Shown: positions 18,001 through 26,456 of the stretch, piece by piece
Numbering within the stretch: position 1 is the first letter of the stretch
Layout of the letters: every line of letters begins with the position of its first letter
Assembly: GCA_910584905.1 (NCBI GenBank)
Contig: CAJUCQ010000059.1
Span: 1-30,575 of the forward strand
From: an uncultured Muribaculaceae bacterium
GTDB lineage: Bacteria > Bacteroidota > Bacteroidia > Bacteroidales > Muribaculaceae
Length of the DNA stretch: 30,575 nt
Direction: 5' to 3'
The notes under the pieces: generated by a model
What the model was told of the DNA's origin: nothing
The model's database searches: none
Seen by the model: the letters and a program-made list of their open reading frames with translations, nothing else
Made by a program: the position numbers and the translations under genes

Positions 18001-18523
18001 AATGAACGCCATCCTTGACGGCAAGACAGTGTACAGCCAGATTTCCGCAGGCTACACGCCATACAGCGACGGCCGCCCCGGAGGCAGCATCATCTACACC
18101 ATCGAGAACCTCGCCGAAGGAGCTCATTCGCTGACGCTCCGCGTGTGGGACACCTCCGGCAACAAAGCCGAGCGCAGCATCGACTTCTACGTCGAGAAGG
18201 ACAAAGCCCCCGTGATTTACCGCGTCTACACCGACACGAACCCCGCCTCGACCGTGGCCAACTTCTACGTCAGCCATGACCGTCCCGAGGCTATGGCCAC
18301 GGTGAGCGTGACGGTCTACAATCTTCTCGGCAAGCCCCTGTGGACGGGTTCGGCGCAAGGTCCGAGCGACATGTTCGAGTCGGTGCCCGTGAGCTGGGAC
18401 CTCACCGACAGCGGCGGCCGCCGCGTGAACCGCGGCATCTACATCTACCGCGCGACCATAGGGACCGAGGACGGCATCTACGAGACCGGCTCGCAACGCA
18501 TAGCCGTGACATCGGGCGAATGA
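15071..18523 (+). CDS. porU: Type IX secretion sortase PorU-like (C25 peptidase)
   Basis: A 1150-residue exported protein. A signal peptide (about 1-29) precedes an N-terminal beta-rich region (NSEGLYLITNERLKALGFNDPSKVRVYGYGG), then a gingipain-type C25 domain (about 400-790) with catalytic His650 in FIGHAN and Cys683 in TATCDF. The sequence after the cysteine (RWD...SGGEYIF...GGIGAVSAVRPVY) matches canonical PorU, which removes T9SS C-terminal signals and attaches cargo to A-LPS. It ends in Ig/FlgD-like domains (WDLTDSGGRRVNRGIYIYRA). The ATG at 15071 begins a clear signal peptide; upstream in-frame codons lie in the divergent dgt promoter region. No sharp promoter motif is seen for it. Confidence 0.82.
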   Translation: MHIPTHKILVSALLSALMTLAFGVPSAGAFEPTAYTERSLLAGDRPVVRAGVNSEGLYLITNERLKALGFNDPSKVRVYGYGGRRIADVLSQDTYTDDLPEVYSEYVEGRGVVFYATGTGEWTLRQDEYWHYEQNPYTTRSYYFISESDSPRREAETIGSSNPGNNAATTFMERLHHEQELVSPGEAGALLVGENFRNTTNRTFEFELTDAAPDSDDNPGGRLECSFVANTVNTGPRLRFSINGTTLESNSSDALPTTMSSQHYHGSEALARHTFRLPDSRKLSAGVQLTSASGLRLANLNYLSISYRRKLTLPRSGSLCFRAQGTGAILADAPETTRVWDVTDPSGIMVLAAGIGSGGLQWSTPYNGLREYAAWRPDATLPEPAEFRSVAAQNLHAPREIYPQMVIIAPAAYRSASERLAALHAEDGLTVEIVEPEQIYNEFSSGAPDPSGIRRYLKMLYDRSLAASPESPLQYALLFTRPTFDPRHLTNFMANAGYPTIPSWMPRDVRASLSDTEGFTTDDFIAMLEDGSGGRLGYDHLSIAVGRVPVTSAVQAASVVDKFTEYKKRGRTGLWRHRYLFTADDEDNGIHLQQTESQLKGITSTAGNQHFLRKIYLDSYERSGKQYPAAREDLFRYLEEGVVWWNFIGHANTTSWTGNGLLTFTDMNNMYLRHWPFLYTATCDFLRWDSNTTSGGEYIFMERYGGGIGAVSAVRPVYISDNGMLSEAMGRALAARDHEGRFLTPGEIYRRAKNDIRNSRGDKVESSNRLRYVFMGDPALHLAIPDNVITIDLPADGSDIVLGTGGTYELSGRITDPVTGETLSDFNGTLSAELYDAERSVTTYGWGEGKEMVYDDYGSILVSTAATVENGVFTLRIAMPEASAQNYRPAALSLYASSTPQAAGEVRTQAAGLFRELYVYGEAPTAEADTEAPKIDLLALNHHSFQNGSIVNPSPAIIAEISDNVGINTSTTGIGRQMNAILDGKTVYSQISAGYTPYSDGRPGGSIIYTIENLAEGAHSLTLRVWDTSGNKAERSIDFYVEKDKAPVIYRVYTDTNPASTVANFYVSHDRPEAMATVSVTVYNLLGKPLWTGSAQGPSDMFESVPVSWDLTDSGGRRVNRGIYIYRATIGTEDGIYETGSQRIAVTSGE

Positions 18524-18524
18524 C

Positions 18525-18555
18525 TTGCTGAAGTTGGATATAATTTGTAACTTTG
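18525..18555 (+). promoter_or_regulatory. Promoter of rex
   Basis: TTG (18525-18527), 20 nt, TAACTTTG (18548-18555), starting 2 nt after the porU-like stop and 9 nt before the rex ATG. The rex pair is therefore independently transcribed. Confidence 0.75.
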
Positions 18556-18564
18556 CAGGTTGAA

Positions 18565-19254
18565 ATGGCACAATCGAATAAAAACACCATAACAGACGCC
18601 GCCTCCGGCACCGCCGTGATTCTTCCTGAACCGACGCTCAGGCGGCTTCCGTGGTATCTGGCGTATCTTGCGACGCTGAAGTCGAAGAACATAAGCCACG
18701 TGTCGTCGACTCAGATTGCGCGAGAGCTTAACGTCGATGCCTCGCAGATAGCCAAGGACCTCTATTTTCTCAACATCCGCGGGAAGACGCGCATCGGCTA
18801 TGAGGTCGATGCCCTTGAGACGAAGCTCCGCGACTTCCTCGGGTTTGACCGCCGCCACAACGCCGTCATCGTCGGCGTAGGCTCGCTCGGCGCCGCCCTC
18901 ATGAGCGACCAAGGCCTTCAGCGCTACGGACTCAACGTGGTGGCCGGCGTGGACATCTCGCCCGAGCTTCAGGGCTCGCAGGTGGGAGGCATCCCCGTGG
19001 TGAGTCCCGAGCAGCTGCCGCATCTTGTGAAACGGCTGGGCGTGAGCGTCGGTATCCTGACGGTGCCTTTCGACGCCGCCCAGGACGTTGCCGACGAACT
19101 CGTTGCCGCCGGCGTGCGTGCGCTCTGGAACTTCACGCCGCGTCGAATCCGCGTCTGCGGCGACAACACGGTGGTGGCCAACACGTCGATTTATTCCCAT
19201 CTCGCCGTAATGTACAACCGCCTGTCGACCATGACACAGAATCAGCCCGACTGA
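18565..19254 (+). CDS. rex: Redox-sensing transcriptional repressor Rex
   Basis: A 229-residue regulator. The N-terminal winged helix (about 12-80) has PEPTLRRLPWYL, VSSTQIARELNVDASQIAKDL and IRGKTRIGYEV. The Rossmann fold begins at the glycine motif VGVGSLGAAL (about 103-112), followed by GVDISPEL and a C-terminal swap helix (SIYSHLAVMYN). Rex represses fermentation and respiration genes and is released when NADH is high relative to NAD+. The ATG at 18565 is chosen; the in-frame TTG at 18553 lies in the promoter. The downstream FAH-like ATG overlaps its TGA by one base. Confidence 0.93.
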   Translation: MAQSNKNTITDAASGTAVILPEPTLRRLPWYLAYLATLKSKNISHVSSTQIARELNVDASQIAKDLYFLNIRGKTRIGYEVDALETKLRDFLGFDRRHNAVIVGVGSLGAALMSDQGLQRYGLNVVAGVDISPELQGSQVGGIPVVSPEQLPHLVKRLGVSVGILTVPFDAAQDVADELVAAGVRALWNFTPRRIRVCGDNTVVANTSIYSHLAVMYNRLSTMTQNQPD

Positions 19255-19814
19255 TGAAAATAGCAATCGTATCGCACAGTCCCGACGGTGCAGTCAAGAG
19301 CGTGCGCACCGTGGCCGACTCGGCTCTTCTCCGCAACGGCGACCCGCTGTTCGTGGCCGATCACCTCGGTCGATGGAGCGGGCGCGTATGTCCGGCCGTG
19401 CGCCTCTCGCGCCTCGGCACGAATATCCCGCTCAAAGCGGCCGGCCGCTATTTCGACAGCTATGCGCCGGTGCTGACGGTGAGCCCTCTCGCCGGGGAGA
19501 CACACCCCGAGGGAATAAGCGACATCGCCGACCGCTCCGTCGCGGCAGGCGAGTGGACACCGGCCGAAGAACTCGGCGACGGCCCGACGGAAATGACCGT
19601 CCGCGTCGGCGGCTCATCCCTGAGCGGGCGCGGCGAGGGTCTCCGAAGTCTTTTCGAGAGAACAATCCATGAGCTGTCGCGCTACTGCACGTTCAAGACC
19701 GGCGACATCCTCATCGTTGAGACAGGCTCGACGGCATCGTTCGAACTCGTGCCCGACACGAGCGTCGAATGCAACGCCGACGGCACCGTGCGGCTCAACA
19801 TCCGCCTCAAATAA
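19254..19814 (+). CDS. Degenerate FAH-superfamily protein coupled to rex
   Basis: A 186-residue protein. The part DSALLRNGDPLFVAD and VRLSRLGTNI...AGRYFDSYAPV aligns, from memory, with Bacteroidetes fumarylacetoacetate-hydrolase-family proteins (DSALL.dG.PfF.PD, then E-IVVRI.RLGKNI...A.RYYDavtvGiDFTaRD). The C-terminus FKTGDILIVETGS matches the family's product-site strand. The glutamates of the Y-E-T-E segment and the D-x-T-A-R-D motif, which bind metal, are missing, so hydrolase activity is doubtful. It is translationally coupled to Rex (1-nt overlap), suggesting a redox-linked role. Family call moderate. Confidence 0.55.
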   Translation: MKIAIVSHSPDGAVKSVRTVADSALLRNGDPLFVADHLGRWSGRVCPAVRLSRLGTNIPLKAAGRYFDSYAPVLTVSPLAGETHPEGISDIADRSVAAGEWTPAEELGDGPTEMTVRVGGSSLSGRGEGLRSLFERTIHELSRYCTFKTGDILIVETGSTASFELVPDTSVECNADGTVRLNIRLK

Positions 19815-19851
19815 ACCAAGTATACCCTACAAAAAGTCAATCATAATCACA

Positions 19852-22800
19852 ATGATATTCTCTTCCGGACAACTGCTCCGCCATCTTCTTCCGGGGCTCC
19901 TTTGCGCGGCAACGGCGTTTACGTCGGCCGGCTATCCGCAAAGCTATTACAAGAACTCGTCGGTGCTTGCTACGGGCCACTGGGTCAAAATCACCGTTGA
20001 CGGAGAAGGTATATTCCAAGTGAGCTATGATGACCTCCGCGCATGGGGGTTCAGCGACCCGTCGAAGGTGAGCGTATTCGGCTACAGCCCTCTCGCCGAC
20101 ATCTCGGGCGAATTTACCGACACGCATGTTGATGACCTGCCGATGACGGCCAGCATGCACACCGCCGACGGCCGCATTCTCTTCTACGGCGAAAGCGACG
20201 CCAAAATGCACATCAAGGGGATGAAGGCGACGTCGGTGACCCGCAACTACTACGACCGCCGGGGCGTCTACTTCCTGAGCGATTCACAGCCGTCCAAGGC
20301 CGTGCCCGTGACGAGCTACAAACCCTCGACACAAAGCATCCGCCGCGCCCACTATCATCTGGAATTTATCGAGAACGAGGCCCACAATCCGGGAGAGGGC
20401 GGCGTCTACTACCACGACACCCCGATGGAGCCCGGCGATAGCCGGACCTATACCTTCCACATCAAGGATTTCGCGCCGTCGAACTCCGGGCTTGACAGCG
20501 AAGGCTATTTCCGCTACGATTTCGCCCGCAATTCGTCGAGCCGCTCGCATCTGACGACGACGCTCCCGACGAACGTAAACACGACATACAGCAACGACGG
20601 CGACTGCTCGGCCAACACCAACAGCCTCCTTTACACGCCGGGCTACGGCTCTGTCTACTTCAAGCCTGTCGACACTTCGAGCACATCGCTTCAGGACGAG
20701 GACGTAAGCTTCACGGTGACGAACACGCCGGGGTCGAACATCGTCTACACGGCAATCGACCGCGCCACCCTCTGCTATCCGCGGAGCTCGCGCCTCGGCG
20801 ACGAACGCCAGCTGCTGATGCACATTTATCAGGCCGTGCCTTCGGGGCAACGATTCGAAATAAGCGACACGCCCGCCAACACCGTGGCATGGAACGTCGA
20901 CAACCCCTTCAACATCACGAGCTACGAGGTGCGCCGCGACGACCCCGACGGCGCGGGCGCCATGCGCATAGCACTGCCCCATGTCTACAATCTCCAGACG
21001 GGTCCGTGCCGCATCGTCGTCTTCGCGCCCGACGCCGCCCACCCCTCGGCCACATACGCCGGCGAGGTTGCCAACACGAATATCCACGGCAGCGAGACGC
21101 CCGAGATGGTGATTATCACCACGGCCACGCTCGAAAGCGAGGCCCGCAGGCTTGCGGCCCTCCACGAGCAGTATCAGGGGATGAAGGTAGGCGTCTTCGT
21201 TCAGGACGATATTTTCAACGAATTTTCCTCGGGTGTCTCCACCCCGATGGCCTACCGCCGCATGGTCAAGATGTTCTATGACCGCGAGCCCGACGTGCTG
21301 AAATATCTCCTTCTCTACGGGAGCGGCTCGTGGGACAACCGCGGCATCGTCATCGAGCCGACCGACCGTCTGCTGACCTTTCAGGCCGAGCTTGTGGATC
21401 ACGCCCGCGACGCCCACCGCAATTATACGACCGACCAAGTGTTCGGGATGGTCGCCGACGACTATGACCCCGACAATATCCACTACACGCCGGCTCAGAT
21501 TGTAGTGGGCCGCATGAACCTCACCACTCCTGTGCAAGCACAGTCGGCTAACACGAAAATCGAGCAGTTTTTCAACAACTCGCCGACCGCCGCCAACTAT
21601 CTCCGCGCCATAATATCGAGCGACCAAGGCAACTCCAACGCCCACTTCCAGCAAAGCGAGGAATCGGGGGCGCTGCTTGCCGGGAAACTCCCTGGCATGA
21701 CGCTCACGCGCGGCCACGTGGTGCTCTACCCCACAACCGACGAAATCACCGACGCCCACAAGGTGCTGATGCAGGCCTTCGAGCGCGGACAGGGACTCTT
21801 CGCCTATTGCGGCCACGGGAGCGCCCCGAAAATCACGGGCGTGAATCTGCTGACAATCGGTCAGGTGAACGAAGAGCCTTTCGACACGCCGTGCTTCGCC
21901 TTCCTTTCGTCGTGCGACATGTTCTGCTTCGACCGCTCGACCTCCCTTATGGATGCGCTTCTGGCCACAACCCGCGGCGGCATCATCGGAGGCGTCGGGG
22001 CCTGCCGCTCGGTTTACCTCGAATATAATCAGAATATCTACCTCGCCGTCTGCGACGAATACGCTTCGGCCGTGCCGGGGACAACGTACGGCCAGCTATT
22101 CACCCAAGGCCGCAACAAACTCGTCACTTCAGGCGGACTAAGCTCGGCGCGCGTCACCAACGCCCTGTGCTACAACTACATCGGCGACCCGGCCCTCCCG
22201 ATGCCTGTGCCGGGCTACAAGGTGGTAATCGACCGTATCAACGACCAAGCCTACGACAGCTCCGCGTCCGTGGCTCTCCCGCCTCTCAGCAAGGTGAGAA
22301 TCAGCGGCCACATCGTGCGCAATGACGGGAAGGACGCCTCCGGCTTCAACGGCACGGGGCTTCTCGAAGTCTATGACACGCCGACGAAATCGGCCGAAGT
22401 GACCGTCGGTTCGGGCGACAAGGTTGAAAACGTAAGCACGACGCTTGACCACACGCCTGTTCATGAAAATGTGTTCAGCGTAAGCGGAGGCGCGTTCGAG
22501 TTCGACTTCGTGCTTCCTGAGCTGAACGTGACCGGCAGCGTCAACCGCATGGTGCTCACGGCGAAGGACACCGAGACGGGCGACCTCGCCGCCGGGACGG
22601 CCACAAACGCCGCCGTGGCTGACGTGGCTGACGACTTTGTGTCGACGCTCGACCCCTCCGCACCCGAAATCACCGCCTTCTACATCGACAGCCCCGACTT
22701 CCGCGCCGGAGACACGACCGGCCCGAAATTCACGGTATATGCCGAAATCACGCCTCCCGAGAGCGGCATCCACATCGCCAAGAGCGGTCTGGGCACTACG

Positions 22801-23307
22801 CTCGGCCTGACCTTCGACGTGTCGACGAAATATACCGACCTTTTCAACACCGGCACCTACACGCCTGAAGGCAATCTGCTCATTAAAAAAGACTTCAACA
22901 ACGTAGTCGACGGCCACCACTCGCTGAGCCTGACTGTCAACAACAATCTCGGAAAGACGTCGACGGCCGACCTCGAGTTCTACACCATCAGCGGCGAGCT
23001 CGCGGGCACGCTGACGTGCGAGTCAGACGTCGCCGCCACCTACCCGTCCACGACCATCGTGCACCGCACGGCCGAGCTTGACCTGACCCACGAGCATGAG
23101 TCCACACCCGACTGCCGCCTGCTGATATTCGACTCCGAGGGCAACACCGTGTTCACGAAATCGGGCGTCATCTTCCCCTACAGCTGGGACCTCCGCGGCA
23201 ATGACGGCTCCGCCGTGTCCGACGGCTTCTACACGGCCAAGGTGATGCTGCGCAGCGGGACGGTCTACGGCGCCACGGCACCCGTCGGGTTCACCGTCAT
23301 AAAATAA
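19852..23307 (+). CDS. Second PorU-like C25 peptidase, divergent paralogue
   Basis: A 1151-residue exported protein, the same length and architecture as the 15071-18523 gene. A signal peptide (LLPGLLCAATAFTSAG) is followed by GEGIFQVSYDDLRAWGFSDPSKVSVFGY, a C25 domain with His655 in YCGHGS and Cys688 in SSCDMFCFDR, and C-terminal Ig/FlgD-like domains (YSWDLRGNDGSAVSDGFY). Both catalytic residues are present. The region after the cysteine (STSLMDALLATTRGGIIGGVGACRSVYLEYNQN) differs from canonical PorU, with no SGGE motif. It lies next to porV, the position porU holds in Porphyromonas gingivalis. The start is the ATG at 19852; upstream in-frame sequence overlaps the FAH-like gene in another frame and is not coding. 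Confidence 0.8.
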   Translation: MIFSSGQLLRHLLPGLLCAATAFTSAGYPQSYYKNSSVLATGHWVKITVDGEGIFQVSYDDLRAWGFSDPSKVSVFGYSPLADISGEFTDTHVDDLPMTASMHTADGRILFYGESDAKMHIKGMKATSVTRNYYDRRGVYFLSDSQPSKAVPVTSYKPSTQSIRRAHYHLEFIENEAHNPGEGGVYYHDTPMEPGDSRTYTFHIKDFAPSNSGLDSEGYFRYDFARNSSSRSHLTTTLPTNVNTTYSNDGDCSANTNSLLYTPGYGSVYFKPVDTSSTSLQDEDVSFTVTNTPGSNIVYTAIDRATLCYPRSSRLGDERQLLMHIYQAVPSGQRFEISDTPANTVAWNVDNPFNITSYEVRRDDPDGAGAMRIALPHVYNLQTGPCRIVVFAPDAAHPSATYAGEVANTNIHGSETPEMVIITTATLESEARRLAALHEQYQGMKVGVFVQDDIFNEFSSGVSTPMAYRRMVKMFYDREPDVLKYLLLYGSGSWDNRGIVIEPTDRLLTFQAELVDHARDAHRNYTTDQVFGMVADDYDPDNIHYTPAQIVVGRMNLTTPVQAQSANTKIEQFFNNSPTAANYLRAIISSDQGNSNAHFQQSEESGALLAGKLPGMTLTRGHVVLYPTTDEITDAHKVLMQAFERGQGLFAYCGHGSAPKITGVNLLTIGQVNEEPFDTPCFAFLSSCDMFCFDRSTSLMDALLATTRGGIIGGVGACRSVYLEYNQNIYLAVCDEYASAVPGTTYGQLFTQGRNKLVTSGGLSSARVTNALCYNYIGDPALPMPVPGYKVVIDRINDQAYDSSASVALPPLSKVRISGHIVRNDGKDASGFNGTGLLEVYDTPTKSAEVTVGSGDKVENVSTTLDHTPVHENVFSVSGGAFEFDFVLPELNVTGSVNRMVLTAKDTETGDLAAGTATNAAVADVADDFVSTLDPSAPEITAFYIDSPDFRAGDTTGPKFTVYAEITPPESGIHIAKSGLGTTLGLTFDVSTKYTDLFNTGTYTPEGNLLIKKDFNNVVDGHHSLSLTVNNNLGKTSTADLEFYTISGELAGTLTCESDVAATYPSTTIVHRTAELDLTHEHESTPDCRLLIFDSEGNTVFTKSGVIFPYSWDLRGNDGSAVSDGFYTAKVMLRSGTVYGATAPVGFTVIK

Positions 23308-23328
23308 CAATAGGCTCGAAGCAAAAAA

Positions 23329-23371
23329 AATAACTCCCCGAAGGCAATAAAAAGGCATTCGGGGAGTTATT
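23329..23371 (+). terminator. Strong terminator between the second porU-like gene and porV
   Basis: A perfect 14-bp stem (AATAACTCCCCGAA and complement) with a 15-nt loop, T-rich at its 3' end. The A-run before it makes it usable in both directions. porV must therefore have its own promoter or rely on readthrough. A weak -7-like CATATTTG lies just upstream of the porV start. Confidence 0.85.
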
Positions 23372-23407
23372 TTATAAGCACACCATATTTGTATCCAAGC
23401 AACGACA

Positions 23408-24607
23408 ATGAACATCAGAATACTCGCCGGAATGCTCCTTATTGCCGCCGCGGCATCTACGGGCGTACAGGCACAGAAAAACGAATTCAACCCCATCGAA
23501 ACGGGTGTGACATCGCTGAACATCGCTCCTGACGCACGCGGCGCCGCCATGGGCGACCTCGGCGCGGCGACCGACCCCGACGCCAACTCTCAGTTCTGGA
23601 ATCCGTCGAAGTATGCATTCGCCTACTCGACAGCCGGCGTGAGTCTGAGCTACACGCCGTGGCTCCGCAAGCTCGTCAACGACATCTTCCTTGCCAACGT
23701 TGCCGGCTACTGGAAAATCGGCAGCGGCGACAATCAGGCTCTGAGCGCCTCCCTGCGCTATTTCTCTCTCGGCGAAGTGACGTCGGAGGACCCGTCGGAG
23801 ACGTCGACACAGACTCTCAACCCCTATGAGCTGAGCTTCGACCTCGGCTATTCGCGCAAACTCTCGGAGAAATTCTCGATGGGCGTAGTGTTCCGCTACA
23901 TCTACTCCGACCTCGGATTCTCCGACTCCTATGCCGGCGACCAGACCACCGGGGCATCGGCATTCTCGGCCGACCTCGCTGGCTATTTCACCACCTACCC
24001 CATCGTCGGGCGCAACGAGTGCCAGTGGTCGTGGGGCTGGAACATCTCCAACATAGGCACCAAGGTGGCCTTCAACAACGGCGAAGACCCGGCCTTCCTA
24101 CCCACGAACCTCAAGCTCGGCACGACGTTCATGTTTCCCCTCGCCGACTACCACACGCTTTCGCTCGGCGTCGACGTCAACAAGCTGCTTGTGCCGGCCC
24201 GTCCGCGCGAAATCGACTACGACATGGACACGACCGACGGCCAGCGCGAGTATCTTCAGGCACTCGAAGACTGGAAGAACATGAGCCCCTTCACCGGCAT
24301 ATTCAAGAGCTTCAGCGATGCTCCCGGCGGCTTCAAGGAAGAGCTCCGTGAAGTGACGATGAGCTTCGGCGCCGAATACAGCTACAACCAGCAGTTTTTT
24401 CTGCGCGCGGGCTATTATTACGAAAACCAGTACAAGGGCAACCGCCAGTATTTCGGCTTCGGCGCAGGCTTCTCGCTCAACGTGGTAAGACTCGACGCAT
24501 CGTATATGCTTGCCACGGCGCAAACCTCGCCGCTCGACCAGACTCTGCGCTTCACGCTCACGTTCGACATGGACGGTCTCAAGGACCTTCTCGGCAAACG
24601 AAAATAA
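23408..24607 (+). CDS. porV: Type IX secretion outer membrane protein PorV
   Basis: A 399-residue outer-membrane beta-barrel of the FadL-like PorV (LptO/PG27) family. A signal peptide ends near VQAQ (residue 24), followed by the highly typical FNPIETGVTSLNIAPDARGAAMGDLGAATDPDANSQFWNPSKYAF. Alternating barrel strands lead to the C-terminal RFTLTFDMDGLKDLLGKRK. PorV collects T9SS cargo leaving the SprA translocon and passes it to PorU. This is the most confident T9SS assignment here. ispF follows after 8 nt. Confidence 0.93.
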   Translation: MNIRILAGMLLIAAAASTGVQAQKNEFNPIETGVTSLNIAPDARGAAMGDLGAATDPDANSQFWNPSKYAFAYSTAGVSLSYTPWLRKLVNDIFLANVAGYWKIGSGDNQALSASLRYFSLGEVTSEDPSETSTQTLNPYELSFDLGYSRKLSEKFSMGVVFRYIYSDLGFSDSYAGDQTTGASAFSADLAGYFTTYPIVGRNECQWSWGWNISNIGTKVAFNNGEDPAFLPTNLKLGTTFMFPLADYHTLSLGVDVNKLLVPARPREIDYDMDTTDGQREYLQALEDWKNMSPFTGIFKSFSDAPGGFKEELREVTMSFGAEYSYNQQFFLRAGYYYENQYKGNRQYFGFGAGFSLNVVRLDASYMLATAQTSPLDQTLRFTLTFDMDGLKDLLGKRK

Positions 24608-24615
24608 GCACAGCC

Positions 24616-25122
24616 ATGACTAACAATCCTCCCTTCCGCATCGGCACCGGTTTTGACGTCCACCGCCTCGTCGAGGGCCGCCGCTGTGTCATCGGCGGCG
24701 TAGAAATCCCCTACGAAAAGGGCTTGCTGGGCCACAGCGACGCCGACGTGGCCATCCATGCCCTCATCGACGCACTTCTCGGGGCGGCCGCTCTCGGCGA
24801 CATCGGTGCACACTTCCCTGACACCGACCCCGAATGGAAGGACGTCGACTCGCGCAAGCTTCTGCGCGGCGTGCGCTCGCTGCTTGAGCGCGAAGGCTGG
24901 GGCGTTGGCAACGTCGACGTCAGCATCATTGCCCAAGCGCCCAAAATGCGCCCCTACATCGAGCGCATGCAGGCGTGTCTCGCCTCCGACCTCGGCGTAA
25001 GCCCCGAGGCTGTGTCCGTAAAAGCCACGACGACTGAAAAACTCGGCTTCACGGGGCGCGGCGAAGGCATTGCCTCTCAAGCCGTAGCTATGCTATGGCG
25101 CATTCCGGCAAAAAATAGTTGA
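24616..25122 (+). CDS. ispF: 2-C-methyl-D-erythritol 2,4-cyclodiphosphate synthase
   Basis: A 168-residue MEP-pathway enzyme converting CDP-ME 2-phosphate to MEcPP with release of CMP. Zn ligands D14, H16 (GTGFDVH) and H48 (DADVAIHALIDALLGA) are present, as are DIGAHFPDTD and KATTTEKLGFTGRGEGIA. Length is normal. It lies 8 nt after porV, so it is probably cotranscribed, though functionally unrelated. Confidence 0.95.
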   Translation: MTNNPPFRIGTGFDVHRLVEGRRCVIGGVEIPYEKGLLGHSDADVAIHALIDALLGAAALGDIGAHFPDTDPEWKDVDSRKLLRGVRSLLEREGWGVGNVDVSIIAQAPKMRPYIERMQACLASDLGVSPEAVSVKATTTEKLGFTGRGEGIASQAVAMLWRIPAKNS

Positions 25123-25176
25123 GGTTGATTAGGATTTTTTTGCAACTTTTTTGGTGAAGAATTTGAACAAAGTTTG

Positions 25177-25326
25177 TAACTTTGCATTGTCAACGAAAAA
25201 CCGATGACAGGAGGCCCCTCCGGGAGCTGAATTAAAATGCGATGTTTTGTTAGACTCATCATTAAATATACTTGAATTTTGGTTATGAGGGAGGTGCGTT
25301 ACCGTGAGGTTGCGCACTTCTTTTTG
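25177..25326 (+). ncRNA. Candidate small RNA between ispF and the acyltransferase gene
   Basis: A perfect -7 element TAACTTTG (25177-25184) begins 54 bp after the ispF stop. The first plus-strand terminator, at 25291-25326, would give a transcript of about 135 nt. The interval encodes no convincing protein; the longest early frame is a 12-codon peptide. It contains a GGAG/CTCC hairpin near 25212. The -33 box is poor, since TTG is 23 nt upstream. The RNA is not a class I recognise. Confidence 0.35.
25291..25326 (+). terminator. Intrinsic terminator overlapping the acyltransferase 3' end
   Basis: GAGGTGCG (25291-25298) pairs with CGCACTTC (25313-25320), with an inner ACC/GGT stem closed by a GTGA loop, then TTTTTG. 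The leftward acyltransferase stop codon lies inside the hairpin. Confidence 0.6.
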
Positions 25327-26456
25327 TATATACCCGAAATCGCCGTAGCCACAGCCCCGCTGACTTTGCGCCAGCACAGCACGGCAAGCAGTGTAAGGGC
25401 GACGCAAACAAGCAAGTCGGCGAAGAGGTCAAGTTCCCAACCCCGGAAGAACAACGTAGTGCGATATTTGCACCTGACCACAGCGTGAAGGAAATAAATT
25501 TCAAATGATATAGCCCCCAAAGCCGTCAGGACCGGCGATGCGGCAAGCGCCCTGACAAGCCCCACAGGCCTCGACATCAACGTCTCGGAATAGGCGCAAA
25601 GGAATATCAGGCCACCGACAGGCAGAAAGTAGCACACGGCGAATATTTCTTTTCCGGGACATAACAGCATCCAAAGGGCGTATGCCGCAAGCAGGCCGAG
25701 CGTCAAGGCCGCAGCGAGGCCGCGCATGCGCCGCTCCAACGAAGGAGCGGGACGGTCGGCAGCTCTAAGATAAAGACGCCACACGACTATGCCCGCGAAG
25801 CAATCGACAAGCCTCGCCGGCCCGAAGGCGTAGAGCCACGCGTTTGTTGCCCGGGCGGGTATCAGCACTGTATAAAGGGCAGAAATCGCTGTCAGCACCG
25901 CAGCGAAAACGGCAAGCTTCCGCATCGACATGCCGAACACGAGGCGATACATCGCCGGGAAAAGGAGATAGAAAAGCATCAGGGCCGAGACGAACCATCC
26001 GATGGCGATGCCCGAGAAGTTTCGCCCGGGAATCAGGGACTGGACCATAAAGAATGCCGGCAAAGAGTCGCTGACGGTGGTCCAGCCGATGGGAAGCATC
26101 ACATAGAGGAAGACAAGGAGCGAGAAGTAGTAAAGAGGGCAAATGCGCAGGATACGACGTCGGATGAAGTTTTTATACAAAAACGAGCCGTCGTCGATTG
26201 CACGGCCATAAGTCATCGACAAGGCGAAGCCGCTGAGCATGAAGAAATACGTAACGACCATGCCTACAAGCAAAAGCAGATTAGGGCATTTGACGGTATG
26301 AAAGAGAAAGACAACAGCTATCGACAGCCCGCGGAGAGCCTCAAGCGAGCGGATTGTGCGTCCCGAGCGCCGCGCCGCAGCATCGGCGGAGGGGCTGCCG
26401 TCGGCGATGCGTTCGCTCGGCGACAGTGATTTAGGGCGGGACAATCTATTAACCAT
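25299..26456 (-). CDS. Acyltransferase 3 family membrane protein
   Basis: A 385-residue polytopic inner-membrane protein with about ten transmembrane helices. The N-terminal family motif RSLEALRGLSIAVVFLFHT carries the conserved Arg and His, followed by FFMLSGFALS. Members transfer acyl groups, often acetyl, from the cytoplasm to envelope glycans, LPS or antibiotics. A basic hydrophilic leader of about 35 residues precedes the first helix. No glycan gene cluster adjoins it, so the substrate is unknown. Confidence 0.88.
   Translation of the reverse strand: MVNRLSRPKSLSPSERIADGSPSADAAARRSGRTIRSLEALRGLSIAVVFLFHTVKCPNLLLLVGMVVTYFFMLSGFALSMTYGRAIDDGSFLYKNFIRRRILRICPLYYFSLLVFLYVMLPIGWTTVSDSLPAFFMVQSLIPGRNFSGIAIGWFVSALMLFYLLFPAMYRLVFGMSMRKLAVFAAVLTAISALYTVLIPARATNAWLYAFGPARLVDCFAGIVVWRLYLRAADRPAPSLERRMRGLAAALTLGLLAAYALWMLLCPGKEIFAVCYFLPVGGLIFLCAYSETLMSRPVGLVRALAASPVLTALGAISFEIYFLHAVVRCKYRTTLFFRGWELDLFADLLVCVALTLLAVLCWRKVSGAVATAISGIYKKKCATSR

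Noticed and set aside
25285..25488. Rightward frame beginning MREVRYREVAHFF
   Set aside because: Its start lies in the terminator hairpin and the rest is antisense to the acyltransferase gene.
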